DNA of 64,000 bases from Parapedobacter sp042666505 (GTDB lineage Bacteria; Bacteroidota; Bacteroidia; Sphingobacteriales; Sphingobacteriaceae), in contig NZ_JBHTDN010000001.1 of NCBI RefSeq assembly GCF_042666505.1, positions 1-64,000 on the forward strand. Direction: 5' to 3'. The notes beneath the pieces were generated by a model that worked only from the letters and a program-made list of their open reading frames with translations, made no database searches and was not told the DNA's origin. Of the stretch, positions 7,038 to 16,701 are shown piece by piece (within the stretch, counting starts at the first letter, position 1; each line of letters starts with the position of its first letter). A program made the translations under genes and the position numbers.

Positions 7038-8468
7038 ATGACTTATAAATCAATACAATTGTTTTTGCCGATGCTATCGGCCTGCCTGTCTGCATTGGGC
7101 CAGATTTCCGTAAACACTTCGCAGGATGTTTTCCGGCCGGGTGATGCACTGCCCGATTCGTTTTATCGGATGAAACACCGTTCGGTCAATGTGCTGACCG
7201 GGCATATGCAGGACATCCGTTTGGAAGATTACCGCGACCAATTGGTTATCCTGGATTTCTGGTTCAACGGCTGCAAGCCCTGCATGGTCTCGCTCAACAA
7301 GCTGGACAGTATACGCGCCGCCAGGGGCGACGACCGCTGGGTTGTCTTTCCCTTTACCTATCAAAGTGCCGAAGCGTCCAAGCACACGTTCGACCGTTTC
7401 AAATGGGGCTTTACCTCCATCGTGTCGGATACCGTGCTCAGAAAACTGTTCACCGGCGAAGGTTTTCAGAACATGGTCTGGATAAAGGATGGAAAAGTAG
7501 TCGCTACACCACCGTCCAGTTTTGCAACGTGGGAAAACATCGAAAAAGTGCTGGATGGTGAACAACCATCAATGCCCTTGCGAGCGGAAATGCGCCTCGC
7601 GCTTGATCCGGCCCGACCGATTTTTACCGGCGATAACGGCCCCACAACGATCCGGTATGAACAAGGGGGCGCTAAAATCGGTGGATACGTGCCGGATTAC
7701 AAAACTACGTATCTCACCACCGCCCATCTCGCGGACACCACGGTCCTTTATTGCAGCAACCTCACCATGGATGAATTGCTGCTACAGGCCTTTGCCGACG
7801 AAATCCAGCCGGGTACTCCGCCGGAAGAGGCGCTGGTATGGGACATCGGTCCGGAACGGAAAGACGTCTTTCGGGTAGAATCCCCCAGCGTTGCCAAGGC
7901 GCGTAACCTGGATGATTACACGCGGATCCAGCAATGGCGGGAAGCTTATTTGTATGGCTATACTCGCCGCGTTGCCAGGAATTTGTCGGAGAACGCCGCC
8001 GCCCGCATCGTGCAGCAGGATTTGAATGCCTACCTCGGCAGCCGATATAACCTGGAGGCAGCGATCAAAAATGGGCCGCCACGACGGTATCCGGTATTGA
8101 AATGCATCGGCAGCATGGATAACACGCTCGCACGTTTGTCGGACGAGGAAGATTTGCCCGACCGCGACAAGGAAACCATTGTCAATAGGCAGATGCCGTT
8201 CGCGTCGCACCTGCTCAGCAACATCGCCCTTGCCTGCCGGAACGGCACTAGGGGAGAAGTACTTCCGTTGGTAGACAGCACAGGCATTGCAGCCGACTTT
8301 CCGGTGAGCTTCCACATCCCCAAGGGGATGACGGAGGGGTGGACGGTGGAAAGGATAAATCGCGAGATACGGCGATACGGATTGAAGGTGGTCATGAAGG
8401 AGGATCGCATTCCGTTGCTGTACGTGAGCGAAAGACCGCCCGTTAACAATAGATCAGTCAACCACTAA
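7038..8468 (+). CDS. TlpA-like thioredoxin-fold protein, exported
   Basis: This is a 476-residue protein with an N-terminal hydrophobic signal (LFLPMLSACLSALGQ). A thioredoxin domain at ~60-175 has the redox motif WFNGCKPCM (CxxC) after an LVILDFW strand. The remaining ~300 residues have no motif I recognise. TlpA/ResA-like proteins of this kind act as periplasmic disulfide reductants in Bacteroidota. It lies between the metalloprotease and SusC (10-bp gap), and is probably co-transcribed. A role in reducing or assembling the neighbouring secreted proteins is inference. Confidence 0.8.
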   Translation: MTYKSIQLFLPMLSACLSALGQISVNTSQDVFRPGDALPDSFYRMKHRSVNVLTGHMQDIRLEDYRDQLVILDFWFNGCKPCMVSLNKLDSIRAARGDDRWVVFPFTYQSAEASKHTFDRFKWGFTSIVSDTVLRKLFTGEGFQNMVWIKDGKVVATPPSSFATWENIEKVLDGEQPSMPLRAEMRLALDPARPIFTGDNGPTTIRYEQGGAKIGGYVPDYKTTYLTTAHLADTTVLYCSNLTMDELLLQAFADEIQPGTPPEEALVWDIGPERKDVFRVESPSVAKARNLDDYTRIQQWREAYLYGYTRRVARNLSENAAARIVQQDLNAYLGSRYNLEAAIKNGPPRRYPVLKCIGSMDNTLARLSDEEDLPDRDKETIVNRQMPFASHLLSNIALACRNGTRGEVLPLVDSTGIAADFPVSFHIPKGMTEGWTVERINREIRRYGLKVVMKEDRIPLLYVSERPPVNNRSVNH

Positions 8469-8478
8469 TATCCATAAT

Positions 8479-11400
8479 ATGCACAAACTAGTATCAATCA
8501 AAACAACCGCAGGCATTGCCGCATTACTCACGACCGCTATTATTTGCCAAGCAAACCCGGTTCAGCAGCGGCTCACCGGCACGGTAACCGATGTGTCGGG
8601 CGAGCCTCTTCCGGCAACAAGTATTCGGTTGCAAAGCACCCGGACCGGCATCGGAGTAGGCGAACTGGGGCAGTTCAGTTTGCCGCTCCCTTCCCGGCCG
8701 GATACTCTGATTTTCCGGCATGTGGGTTATAAAACCCAGAAAGTGCCGATTTCAGCCGCCACACGGTCGCCACTGAATGTCCAGTTGGTGGTCGACGAGA
8801 ATACGTTGCAGGAAGTGGAGGTGAGCACAGGGTATTACACCATCCCGCAGGAACGGGCAACCGGGTCTTTTACCCATATCGACAATGCACTGCTCAACCG
8901 GAGTGTCAGCACCGACATTCTAGAGCGGCTGGAAGGTATGACCCATAGCCTGCTCTTCGACCGGCGTAACCTGACGGAGGAAAATGTGGACGGTGCTCCG
9001 GAACTCCGCATCCGCGGATTGAGTACCATCGAAGGGAACTCGGCGCCATTGATCGTGGTAGACAACTTCCCCTTTGAGGGCGACCTGTCCGCCATCAACC
9101 CGAACGATGTCGAAGACATCACGGTGCTCAGGGATGCGGCGGCAGCCAGTATATGGGGCGCGAGAGCGGGCAACGGCGTAATTGTGATTAACACCAAACG
9201 CGGACGTTATGGCCAGCCGACACGGATTTCCTTCAACAGCAGCTTCAATTTTATCGCCAAACCGGATTTGTTTTACAGCCAGAGCCGCCTTCCGGCACCA
9301 ACGGTTATGGAAATACAGCGGGAGCGTTTTGAAATGGGAGGCTATCAGGAGAACGACCAGATTTTCATTCCGTCGTATGTGGAGTTGCTGATCAAGCAGC
9401 GGGATGGGCTGATCACCGCCGATGAGTTCGAAGCAGCCCAAGCGTACATGCAGAATACGGATCTGCGCAGGCAATCGCTCGACTATCTTTACCAGACTGC
9501 GTTAAACCAGCAGTACTCGCTGGGCATCCGGGGTGGCGGCGAGCGGTATACTTACGCCATTTCGGGAGGTTACGACAGAAATGACGGGAGTAATATCGGC
9601 AACCTGACCGATCGGGCGAGCATCAGCCTGCAGAATAGTTTCAAAATTGGGTCCCGTTTGGAGGTCAACGGAACGTTTGCCTATACCCGGCGGAATGAAA
9701 CCCGCAATGGGTTCGGGTATGTGCGGACGGCATCCATTTATGAAGGGTTGGTGGATGAAAACGGCAACCCGAGGAGTATCGTAAGTGATTACCGGATGAG
9801 CTATCATGAAGCGGCCGAAGCAAACGGGCTGCTGGACTGGGTGAGCCGGCCGTTGGACGAAATCCATCTCCGGGATCATCGCAACAACAGCCGCGACATG
9901 CGGTTCGGTGCATCGGCTAATTTCAAGGTAATCAATGGGCTGACGCTCGTAGGGGCCTACCAATACCTGCTGGGTGAGGGTACCTCCGTTAGTTTGTACG
10001 ATAAAGAGAGTTATTTCGTGCGTAATCTTATAAACAGGTTCACTCAGGCGGATGGCAGTCAGGTGATCCCCTATAACGCCATCCTTGACCACGGTACGAC
10101 CAGCGGAACGGAAACGCACTCGGGCAGGTTGCAGGCCAACTTTAACCGTCAGCTGGGCCGCGCGGGTGACCTGGCGTTGCTCGCCGGAGCGGATATTGCG
10201 CAGGGCATCCAGCAGACTGGCCCGGGAGCGCGGATCTATGACTATGACAAAGATCTCTGGACGGGTAACAGCGTGCTCGACTATACCACACGTTACACCG
10301 TGCGGCCAAGCGGCCGCGCACGGATTCCGTATAACACCTATGCGCCTACCCGGTCTATCAACCGGACGTTGTCTTACTTCGGCAACGGAAGCTATTCGTA
10401 CCTGCAACGGTATACATTGACGGGAAGTGCCCGTTGGGACGGGAGCAATCTGTTTGGCGTAAAGACCAACCAGCGGGGCGTCGCCCTGTGGTCCATCGGC
10501 GGAAGCTGGGAGGTGAGCAAGGAGCCGTTTTACCGGATGAAAAGACTTCCTTACCTACGGATACGCAGTACGTATGGCAGTGCGGGCAATATCGATAAAA
10601 GTCAGAGCTATTATCCGACGATTTCCGTCGGCACGGATGGCCGCACGGGGTTGAACAATGCGGTGTTAAGCAGCCCCGGTAATCCGTCCCTCCGGTGGGA
10701 GCAGGTAAAAACATGGAATCTAGGGGTGGACTGGGCGCTTGTCAATCGGCGGATAAGCGGGAGTATCGAATATTACCGAAAGCATGCAAGCGATCTGCTG
10801 GGCAATAACCTGATGGATCCCACGACCGGGATATCCTTGAACTCAGCCTACAAGATGAATTATGGGAGCATGCGGACGACGGGTTGGGACGTGATGCTGA
10901 ACAGCAGGAACCTGACCGGTCCCTTCTCCTGGAACAGCGCATTGCTGATCAGCGGCAGCCAGAACGAAATTACCCATTTCAATGGGCCGGTACAGCAATC
11001 GGCACTCAACTACATGAACAGGAGGCTTCCCGAAAAAGGGAAGTCGGTGGATGTGCTCTACGCATTGCCCTGGCACGGGCTTGACCCAACGGACGGCATG
11101 CCTATTGTCTACGTGGATGGTGAGCAAACTACCGATTACGACAGCTACATCCTGAATTACCCGATTGAAAACCTCATTGACGTAGGGAGCCTCGTCCCGA
11201 AGGTGTTCGGCTCCTTGAGGAACACATTTTCATGGAAAGGTGTCGAAATGAGCGCGCTGATCGGTTTCAAAGCCGGGCACGTGTTCCGAAGGCCGTCTCT
11301 GGCACCAGGGCAGGAATACAGTGATATCTATCACATGGATTATTTTAAGCGCTGGCAAAAGCCGGGCGACGAAATGCACACGCAGGTGCCGGCAAAAAGC

Positions 11401-11673
11401 ACCACCGCTGACCTGGGTGGGTCGGCTTATCTCTATTCGGAAACCCTGATCACAAAGGGCGATGTAATCCGGTTGCAGGATGTTAACATCGGTTATTCTT
11501 TTTCCGGCGATTGGTTGAAGAGAGCCCGCATACAGCAGATTAAAGTGTTCGGCTATGCCCGCAATCTCGGTATACTCTGGCGGGCAAATGACAACGGGCT
11601 GGATCCGGACTATCCGAATGCGGATTATCCTGCACCGCGCAGGTTTGCCCTGGGTATACAGACGATGTTCTAA
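8479..11673 (+). CDS. SusC/RagA-family TonB-linked outer-membrane transporter
   Basis: The 1064-residue protein has a signal peptide, a carboxypeptidase-regulatory-like beta domain (LTGTVTDVSGEPLPATSIRL) at ~30-110, then a TonB plug with LRIRGLSTIEGNSAPLIVVD and the family hallmark DAAAASIWGARAGNGVIVI near 220-240, and a long beta-barrel region. It has no N-terminal STN domain, unlike the two other SusC proteins in the window, and no adjacent sigma/FecR pair, so it is probably not regulated by transmembrane signalling. It should import a ligand bound by the SusD protein 15 bp downstream, here probably peptides given the protease neighbour. Confidence 0.92.
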   Translation: MHKLVSIKTTAGIAALLTTAIICQANPVQQRLTGTVTDVSGEPLPATSIRLQSTRTGIGVGELGQFSLPLPSRPDTLIFRHVGYKTQKVPISAATRSPLNVQLVVDENTLQEVEVSTGYYTIPQERATGSFTHIDNALLNRSVSTDILERLEGMTHSLLFDRRNLTEENVDGAPELRIRGLSTIEGNSAPLIVVDNFPFEGDLSAINPNDVEDITVLRDAAAASIWGARAGNGVIVINTKRGRYGQPTRISFNSSFNFIAKPDLFYSQSRLPAPTVMEIQRERFEMGGYQENDQIFIPSYVELLIKQRDGLITADEFEAAQAYMQNTDLRRQSLDYLYQTALNQQYSLGIRGGGERYTYAISGGYDRNDGSNIGNLTDRASISLQNSFKIGSRLEVNGTFAYTRRNETRNGFGYVRTASIYEGLVDENGNPRSIVSDYRMSYHEAAEANGLLDWVSRPLDEIHLRDHRNNSRDMRFGASANFKVINGLTLVGAYQYLLGEGTSVSLYDKESYFVRNLINRFTQADGSQVIPYNAILDHGTTSGTETHSGRLQANFNRQLGRAGDLALLAGADIAQGIQQTGPGARIYDYDKDLWTGNSVLDYTTRYTVRPSGRARIPYNTYAPTRSINRTLSYFGNGSYSYLQRYTLTGSARWDGSNLFGVKTNQRGVALWSIGGSWEVSKEPFYRMKRLPYLRIRSTYGSAGNIDKSQSYYPTISVGTDGRTGLNNAVLSSPGNPSLRWEQVKTWNLGVDWALVNRRISGSIEYYRKHASDLLGNNLMDPTTGISLNSAYKMNYGSMRTTGWDVMLNSRNLTGPFSWNSALLISGSQNEITHFNGPVQQSALNYMNRRLPEKGKSVDVLYALPWHGLDPTDGMPIVYVDGEQTTDYDSYILNYPIENLIDVGSLVPKVFGSLRNTFSWKGVEMSALIGFKAGHVFRRPSLAPGQEYSDIYHMDYFKRWQKPGDEMHTQVPAKSTTADLGGSAYLYSETLITKGDVIRLQDVNIGYSFSGDWLKRARIQQIKVFGYARNLGILWRANDNGLDPDYPNADYPAPRRFALGIQTMF

Positions 11674-11688
11674 CGATATTTTACGAAG

Positions 11689-13101
11689 ATGACCATGAAA
11701 AATTTAACTCGAATAATTGCTTGCACAGTGCTGTTTTCCGCTTTATCCTGTACAACCGGTTTCCTGGATATAAAGCCCGATATCCGCCAGCGTATTCCGA
11801 AAACCCTGACTGACTATCAGTCGTTGCTTGACAATACTACCAACATGAATAATTCCTCTCACGCACTGGGTATTATCGGTGCGGATGAGTTCTATATAAC
11901 CGAAGCGGATTATCATTCCTTCCGGGAGGGAGTAAACTACAATTACCAGAAGCGGGCGTATACCTGGGAACGGCAGATTTTTCAGGGTGGAGAGTCATCA
12001 CTGCTGGATTGGAACAATGCTTACGCCCGGATATTGTGGGCCAATGTTGTATTGGATGGGATAGCGCGCATTTCAGTGGGGCCGGGAGACGGCCAATTGG
12101 CCGATAGGGTTAAGGGAACTGCTTTGTTTCACCGGGCATTCAATTATTACAGTCTAGCCCAGCTCTTTTGCAAGGCATATACCGACGAGGGAGCGGCTGA
12201 GGATCTGGGGCTTCCATTACGCCTGGATGGGGACCTGACGGCAAAAATAGGCCGGTCAAGGCTCGAAGAAACGTACCAACGGATACTGAGCGATCTACGG
12301 GAAGCCGAGGGCTTGTTGCCACCTACCTCCGAGGTGTCCTTCCGGCCGAGCAAGGCTGCGGTCTATGCCTTGCGCGCGCGGACGAAGCTGCAGATGGGTG
12401 ATTACGAGGGGGCATATAGCGATGCCAACAGCTGCCTCGAGATAAACGATCAGTTGTTGGATTATAATAGCCTGGATCTCGACCAGCCCGTCACCTTTTC
12501 TGCATACGGCGAAGGAAACCCGGAAGTGATTTTCATGGCGACATGTCCGGGTAACATCTCATATCTGTTATTGCTCACTTTCCATTACATGAATGCGGAT
12601 ACCAATCTTCTGGCGAGCTATGCTGCGGATGATCTTCGGTTGCGGGCCTTTTGGACACCAAGGGAAGACGGTACTTTTCAATACAAAGGCAGTTATGACG
12701 GAAGCAGTATCCTGAGCTTGTTTACCGGTCTCGCCGTAGATGAGGTCTATCTGATGCGTGCCGAATGCGCCGCCCATCTGGGAAATACTTCAGAAGCATT
12801 GGCAGATCTTAACCAGTTACGTAAGCATCGTTTCCGCACAGTGGGATTTGCCGATCTGGAAACAACAGATTCGCAACAGGCACTTGATTGGGTGGTGGAG
12901 GAACGGCGCAAACAGCTTGTTTTGAGGGGAACCCGGTGGGAGGATTTAAAGCGGTTGAATAAAGAGGAAAGGTACCAAAAGGTATTGAGGCGTGACCTCG
13001 GTAGCTTAAATTTTGAGTTGCCACCCGGCGATCCGCGTTACGTTTGGCCCATTCCGATTGAAGCCATTGAAATGGGCGGGTACGAGCAGAATCCGCGCTA
13101 A
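11689..13101 (+). CDS. SusD/RagB-family surface lipoprotein
   Basis: This is a 470-residue protein with a lipoprotein signal (TVLFSALSCTTGFLDIKPD, lipid-attachment Cys near 20). SusD features follow: the opening LDIKPD, helical repeats, a GTALFHRAFNYYSLAQLF segment, and a C-terminal VVEERRKQLVLRGTRWEDLKR block. It caps the SusC barrel and selects the ligand. At 470 residues it is slightly short for the family. It is followed directly by a strong terminator, so it closes the operon. Confidence 0.92.
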   Translation: MTMKNLTRIIACTVLFSALSCTTGFLDIKPDIRQRIPKTLTDYQSLLDNTTNMNNSSHALGIIGADEFYITEADYHSFREGVNYNYQKRAYTWERQIFQGGESSLLDWNNAYARILWANVVLDGIARISVGPGDGQLADRVKGTALFHRAFNYYSLAQLFCKAYTDEGAAEDLGLPLRLDGDLTAKIGRSRLEETYQRILSDLREAEGLLPPTSEVSFRPSKAAVYALRARTKLQMGDYEGAYSDANSCLEINDQLLDYNSLDLDQPVTFSAYGEGNPEVIFMATCPGNISYLLLLTFHYMNADTNLLASYAADDLRLRAFWTPREDGTFQYKGSYDGSSILSLFTGLAVDEVYLMRAECAAHLGNTSEALADLNQLRKHRFRTVGFADLETTDSQQALDWVVEERRKQLVLRGTRWEDLKRLNKEERYQKVLRRDLGSLNFELPPGDPRYVWPIPIEAIEMGGYEQNPR

Positions 13102-13108
13102 ATAAAAC

Positions 13109-13142
13109 AACCCCCGCATGGCAACTGGCCATACGGGGGTTG
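13109..13142. terminator. Bidirectional hairpin terminator
   Basis: AACCCCCG and CGGGGGTT arms with an inner ATGGC/GCCAT stem form a strong hairpin between the convergent SusD gene and the small minus-strand gene. There is no long T run on the plus side; on the minus side the sequence runs into TTTTATTTAG, so it may serve mainly that gene. Confidence 0.75.
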
Positions 13143-13165
13143 AATCTCCCTAGCAAAAAATCAGA

Positions 13166-13615
13166 CTACGGCGCGAAACGCGAATACTCAGGGGAATTCC
13201 CCGGCCCGGTGTATGTCGCACCTGCATTCAGAAAGTCCTGAATAGTCGGATTGGGTTGCATCGGGTCATTGAGTTGATCGATCAGGTCCTGAACCTCGTC
13301 TTCATCCGCAGCGCTCAGATTGAGCTTTACCGAGCAGATCTGGCCGGTATTTAATGTGCTGCAGTCGCCACTGGGCTCAGTTTCCTCCGGTTCTTCTTCC
13401 ACACGTTGGTTCGTGGCATCCGTCTCCGGGTTGGATGGATTGATAATGCTAACGGCGATCCACTGCTCGCCTGTTTGGATTATTTCGATACCTGTGACAT
13501 CCTCCGTTGGAACGATCGTCCCCGCAATACTTACCTGAACCGCCATGAAAAGTACCGCACCCGACAGTACTCCAGAGATTATGTTTTTTATCCTTTCCAT
13601 AATCGTAAAAGGCAT
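13166..13615 (-). CDS. Small exported protein, DUF6520-like
   Basis: The 149-residue product has a hydrophobic N-terminal export signal (GVLSGAVLFMAVQVSIA), an acidic Glu/Pro-rich middle (EEEPEETEPSGDC) and two cysteines (DCSTLNTGQICSVKL) near 90-100. The size, signal and paired C-terminal cysteines recall the uncharacterised DUF6520 family of Bacteroidota. That resemblance is by eye and moderate. A start at 13600 (MERIKNII) is equally possible. It lies downstream of the Crp-type regulator on the same strand but 556 bp away, so probably has its own promoter; direct repeats of CAGTTATTT lie just upstream. Function unknown. Confidence 0.6.
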   Translation of the reverse strand: MPFTIMERIKNIISGVLSGAVLFMAVQVSIAGTIVPTEDVTGIEIIQTGEQWIAVSIINPSNPETDATNQRVEEEPEETEPSGDCSTLNTGQICSVKLNLSAADEDEVQDLIDQLNDPMQPNPTIQDFLNAGATYTGPGNSPEYSRFAP

Positions 13616-14171
13616 TTTTCTATACGGAAATGCTTACCGTTTAATGTTTGAAATAACTGTTTGTTAAATAACTGCTTATTAGTCGGTCATCGGCTGACCA
13701 CGCCGCGAATGTTCCGGTATCTGGCGCGGAAACATCCCCAATCTTTTCCCCACGGCCCTGCGCCGGAACAAGGCATTTCTCCGGTTGTGCGTGGAGATAT
13801 GTACAGCCAATCGATTAGCCATAACGATATCCTCCCGATTCTTGTTCTTCTGGTGCCATACCGATCGGATATTTCAGGACGCGCGGGTCTGGCCGGCTCG
13901 GTAGTGCGTCCTTTTGGTCGCAATCTTTCTTTTTCCGTAAAGCCGCAATCAAGACAGGTACTTGATTGCTCGGAGGACACGAACAGGGTATGTAAACGGA
14001 TGCTCGGATAGGGAAGGACTCAACCTGTCGCTCTGCAGAAAGCGCAATAACGACATAAGCGATTGCCTGGACGACGAGCGGAATACTGTGCGGTGTTTCG
14101 TGTGTTACTGTATTCATAAAAGCAAAGGACGGTCCATTCACAGAGGTGAACAATCCGATATCGGACTATTT
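13616..14171. other. Gene-poor stretch without recognisable content
   Basis: Beyond a CAGTTATTT direct repeat near 13655-13680 nothing could be assigned. A 112-codon minus-strand frame (13815-14153) overlaps two other open frames, lacks a family motif and has no clear start context, so it is not called. Confidence 0.5.
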
Positions 14172-14753
14172 TCATTTTTTTCTAGACAACCACAGTTTTC
14201 TTGCCTCGAAAAACTGGGAGCGGCCAACATTGATGAAATCTATCTGCTGATCCGGTGTGGTCCGCTTGGCTAATTCCGGAAAATCGTTCATAAATGCGGC
14301 AAATTTCCCGTAGGTCGAGGACTGCTGCAATACACCCACCAGCTTATCCTGTCTTTCCTTATAGCGCTGATTCATCAAGTGTAGCAATTCGCTCACCTCG
14401 GTGAAGCGCTCCTTGCCCTCGCGCATACGCGACGCGCGAATGCATAAAATGGTCGTCACTTCCGTAAACTGGATGTAATGCTCGGCTTGTTCGGGCGTGT
14501 ACAGGTGTCGTACGCCCGCAAAGCCCTGCATTTCCGTGGCAAACCAACGGATGTGCCGTTGGCCATCGGCATCCAGCGTGTATCCGCACGCCAACCCGTC
14601 CAACACCACACACCAATAAGGCATGCGTACATCGGGCGTCATAAAATAAGCAAGGCGGTCGTAAACCATCACCCGGCCGTGTCGCCGTAGAAAGGCTTCG
14701 GCAGGAGCCGATAGCGGGATACGTTGGTGGAAATAGTCAATAAACCGATTCAT
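14172..14753 (-). CDS. Crp/Fnr-family regulator
   Basis: This 193-residue protein has a cyclic-nucleotide-binding-like beta barrel at ~25-125 (WCVVLDGLACGYTLDADGQR, then EQAEHYIQFTEVTTILCIRA) followed by a long helix (LLHLMNQRYKERQDKL) and a C-terminal DNA-binding part (INVGRSQFFEARKLW). The winged-helix region is atypical, a common trait in Bacteroidota Crp-like proteins. It lies 54 bp downstream of the HTTM gene on the same strand, so may belong to that transcription unit. Ligand unknown. Confidence 0.75.
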   Translation of the reverse strand: MNRFIDYFHQRIPLSAPAEAFLRRHGRVMVYDRLAYFMTPDVRMPYWCVVLDGLACGYTLDADGQRHIRWFATEMQGFAGVRHLYTPEQAEHYIQFTEVTTILCIRASRMREGKERFTEVSELLHLMNQRYKERQDKLVGVLQQSSTYGKFAAFMNDFPELAKRTTPDQQIDFINVGRSQFFEARKLWLSRKK

Positions 14754-14807
14754 GGTCTGGCGGTTCAGGGCGGCCGGATAGGTCCGCCGTACATGAAAAT
14801 AAGTGAA

Positions 14808-15728
14808 TCATACATGCTGGGCGTTAGGTTTGGAGGCTGTAGACCCATTTCCTGCCGAGGGGTCCGCTCGTCGGGAAAGGGCCGTAGCCGATTTGGGTAT
14901 TGGGATAGCAATCTGCTCGAGTGGAAGAGGGGGTCTGCGGTAGGGCAAAAGGAAAGCGGATACATTGAAAAGGATCATCAGGGCGCTGAAATGGTACAAA
15001 CCAAGGAAAACGGCAATGCCCGCATGCATCGCGATAATTGACCCAAGCCAGATGCGCCGGGTGGCATGCAGCCAGATACACAGCGGGTAGCCAATTTCAA
15101 GCAGGATTACTCCCCAGCCCAGTACGGCAACCACTTCGGGATAGGGCTCCAAGAAGGCCACGTCGGGCCGTAGAGCACCCGTCAGTTCGGGCAGGTGCAA
15201 CGCTTTCCACAAAGCCTCGCCGTTGCGCCAGGTTGGCCCGAGTATTTTGTCTAAACCGCCGAAAAAATAAATAAGACAGAGGTGCAACTGCAGTACGCGG
15301 AGACAGGGCGTAGCCCAACGGCTTGCCGGATTGCCCATTGGAAACCAGACGCAATAGAAAAGCGCGCTGCAAGCCAAGTAGTCAAAGCCGTAACTGAACG
15401 CGGGGTGCGCCATAAATAGCCATTGGTGAATCAGCCAAAGCCCCAAGGCGGCCATGCGTGTGGCGATACCTAAAGCCAAAAGCGCACAACAGACCAGATA
15501 GGCAGCAAGGTGCCATCGCCCGATGGGTCCATCGGTCACGATTGCCAGTGGACGGTTTTCGCCCAATTGCAGCAACCGGTGGTCAAGGATACTGTCGGGC
15601 CCGTATAGCAGGTCAAAATCCGGCCACAATTGCAAACCCGTGAGCAACAGTAGTACAGCGATGCCACAGCGGAACACAGGTAGCCAGCCTGCGTGCAGCA
15701 GGGTATTGAAGAAAAATCGCTGGATCAT
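14808..15728 (-). CDS. HTTM-domain integral membrane protein (SdpB-like)
   Basis: The 306-residue protein has multiple hydrophobic segments (for example FRCGIAVLLLLTGLQLWP, WHLAAYLVCCALLALGIA, YLACSALFYCVWFP and LQLHLCLIYFFGGLDKI). The fold and motifs match HTTM, the membrane domain shared with vitamin-K-dependent gamma-carboxylase and with SdpB of the Bacillus SDP toxin system. The carboxylase C-terminal lumenal region is absent, which fits the SdpB-like group. Its start overlaps the stop of the preceding gene by four bases (ATGA), so the two are translationally coupled. Confidence 0.75.
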   Translation of the reverse strand: MIQRFFFNTLLHAGWLPVFRCGIAVLLLLTGLQLWPDFDLLYGPDSILDHRLLQLGENRPLAIVTDGPIGRWHLAAYLVCCALLALGIATRMAALGLWLIHQWLFMAHPAFSYGFDYLACSALFYCVWFPMGNPASRWATPCLRVLQLHLCLIYFFGGLDKILGPTWRNGEALWKALHLPELTGALRPDVAFLEPYPEVVAVLGWGVILLEIGYPLCIWLHATRRIWLGSIIAMHAGIAVFLGLYHFSALMILFNVSAFLLPYRRPPLPLEQIAIPIPKSATALSRRADPSAGNGSTASKPNAQHV

Positions 15729-16297
15729 AGCGTAGGCAGTGGATCAATTTCTTTTTGGTAAACGGACGCCCGCTGGCGGTAAGCATAGGAATGTACGACA
15801 CATCGGATACGGCCGGACATAGGAATACCCCATTCGTGCCTTGCGATACGCTGGGCAAGGCAGTGGGCAAGGGCACGGGCTTGCCGGAGCGTGAGGGATA
15901 CCGCAGCACCGTCACCCGTATCGCCCTCAAGTAAGTGTTGCATGCGGTTCAGCAGGCTATGGTACCGCAAGTGCGAATGCGCCCGTTTCAACGGCGGGGT
16001 ACGGGTGGTTGCCAGCACGCTGCCATGACCATCCAATAGCGACACCTCCAACACGAACGAACTGCCCACCTGCGGCGCAAAAAAGCCGTAACCGGTGGCC
16101 GTACCGGTGCACCGGGCAAAGACACGTAGGGGCATCAACGAGGCAACCGTGTTCGCAATGCGTTCGGCATGCTGAAAATAGCCGGAGCCCGGCACTCCTT
16201 CCAATTGGCCGTATCCCCGTGCCGTACTGCGTACGTTGTAAACAAGGATGCACAGAAAATGCCAACCCAAAAAGAAGTAAAACAGGCTCCGGCTCAT
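15725..16297 (-). CDS. Membrane-anchored partner of the HTTM protein (possible SdpA-like)
   Basis: The 190-residue product starts with one transmembrane segment (LFYFFLGWHFLCILVYNV). A predicted beta-rich part then contains TGYGFFAPQVGSSFVLEVSL. The short aromatic motif GYGFFAP recalls the WGFF segment of SdpA, and the pairing with an HTTM protein of SdpB size mirrors sdpA-sdpB, but this is a visual comparison only. It overlaps the HTTM gene by four bases and starts 3 bp after the stop of the 81-aa gene, so the three form a tight operon. It could otherwise be an unrelated HTTM partner. Confidence 0.55.
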   Translation of the reverse strand: MSRSLFYFFLGWHFLCILVYNVRSTARGYGQLEGVPGSGYFQHAERIANTVASLMPLRVFARCTGTATGYGFFAPQVGSSFVLEVSLLDGHGSVLATTRTPPLKRAHSHLRYHSLLNRMQHLLEGDTGDGAAVSLTLRQARALAHCLAQRIARHEWGIPMSGRIRCVVHSYAYRQRASVYQKEIDPLPTL

Positions 16298-16300
16298 CAG

Positions 16301-16546
16301 CTATCCACCGTAGTAGGCCAACAACTGGAGGTCTTCCGTCGCCAGGCTATTCAGCGTATCGCGGTCGTCGCCGAAATATAGGTCGTGTTTGAATAAGCCT
16401 GAACCCAATGCGTCCGGATTTGCGATAGCCGTATCCGTACGATCAAAAGTGTTGTTGGAATTCGGAAGTCCCGATACCAAGTAGAACGCCATCGCCACGA
16501 CACCTGTAGCGCAGGACGAAATCCATTTAAACTGTGTTTGTCTCAT
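16301..16546 (-). CDS. 81-aa exported peptide heading the HTTM operon
   Basis: The short product has an N-terminal hydrophobic export segment (WISSCATGVVAMAFYLVSG) and a ~50-residue remainder rich in Asn, Asp, Leu and Gly that ends LLAYYGG. I recognise no family. First in a coupled operon with an SdpA/SdpB-like pair and divergent from a LytTR two-component system, it is a candidate precursor of a secreted toxin or signalling peptide. A C-terminal Gly-Gly is noted but no cleavage logic is established. It could equally be a small accessory protein. Confidence 0.6.
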   Translation of the reverse strand: MRQTQFKWISSCATGVVAMAFYLVSGLPNSNNTFDRTDTAIANPDALGSGLFKHDLYFGDDRDTLNSLATEDLQLLAYYGG

Positions 16547-16701
16547 GATGTGAATCCTTTATGTCGGCGAAAAATGGCCTGTTTTTGCCAAAAATCTCTT
16601 GAGTTTTCCCTATATGGAGTCACAGCTGTCAAAACCGGTCAATTTTGAGGTGTTTTTGACATTTACTATCTTGCGGTTCTTTTTTCACTAAACTGCCCAA
16701 T
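16547..16701. promoter_or_regulatory. Divergent control region with inverted repeat
   Basis: TGTCAAAA (16627-16634) and TTTTGACA (16654-16661) form an inverted repeat, and CAAAA/TTTTG arms overlap inside it. TTTTTGCCAAAAA near 16581 is another palindrome nearer the 81-aa gene. No exact TTG/TAnnTTTG promoter was found. The region is suited to control of both the peptide operon and the two-component genes by one regulator, plausibly the LytTR protein. Confidence 0.4.

Noticed and set aside
13815..14153. 112-codon minus-strand gene
   Set aside because: It overlaps other open frames, has no family motif and no credible start signal; left as unassigned sequence.
16301..16546. Confident call of the 81-aa peptide as a RiPP precursor
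   Set aside because: No modification enzyme of a known RiPP class is adjacent, and the C-terminal Gly-Gly alone is not diagnostic.
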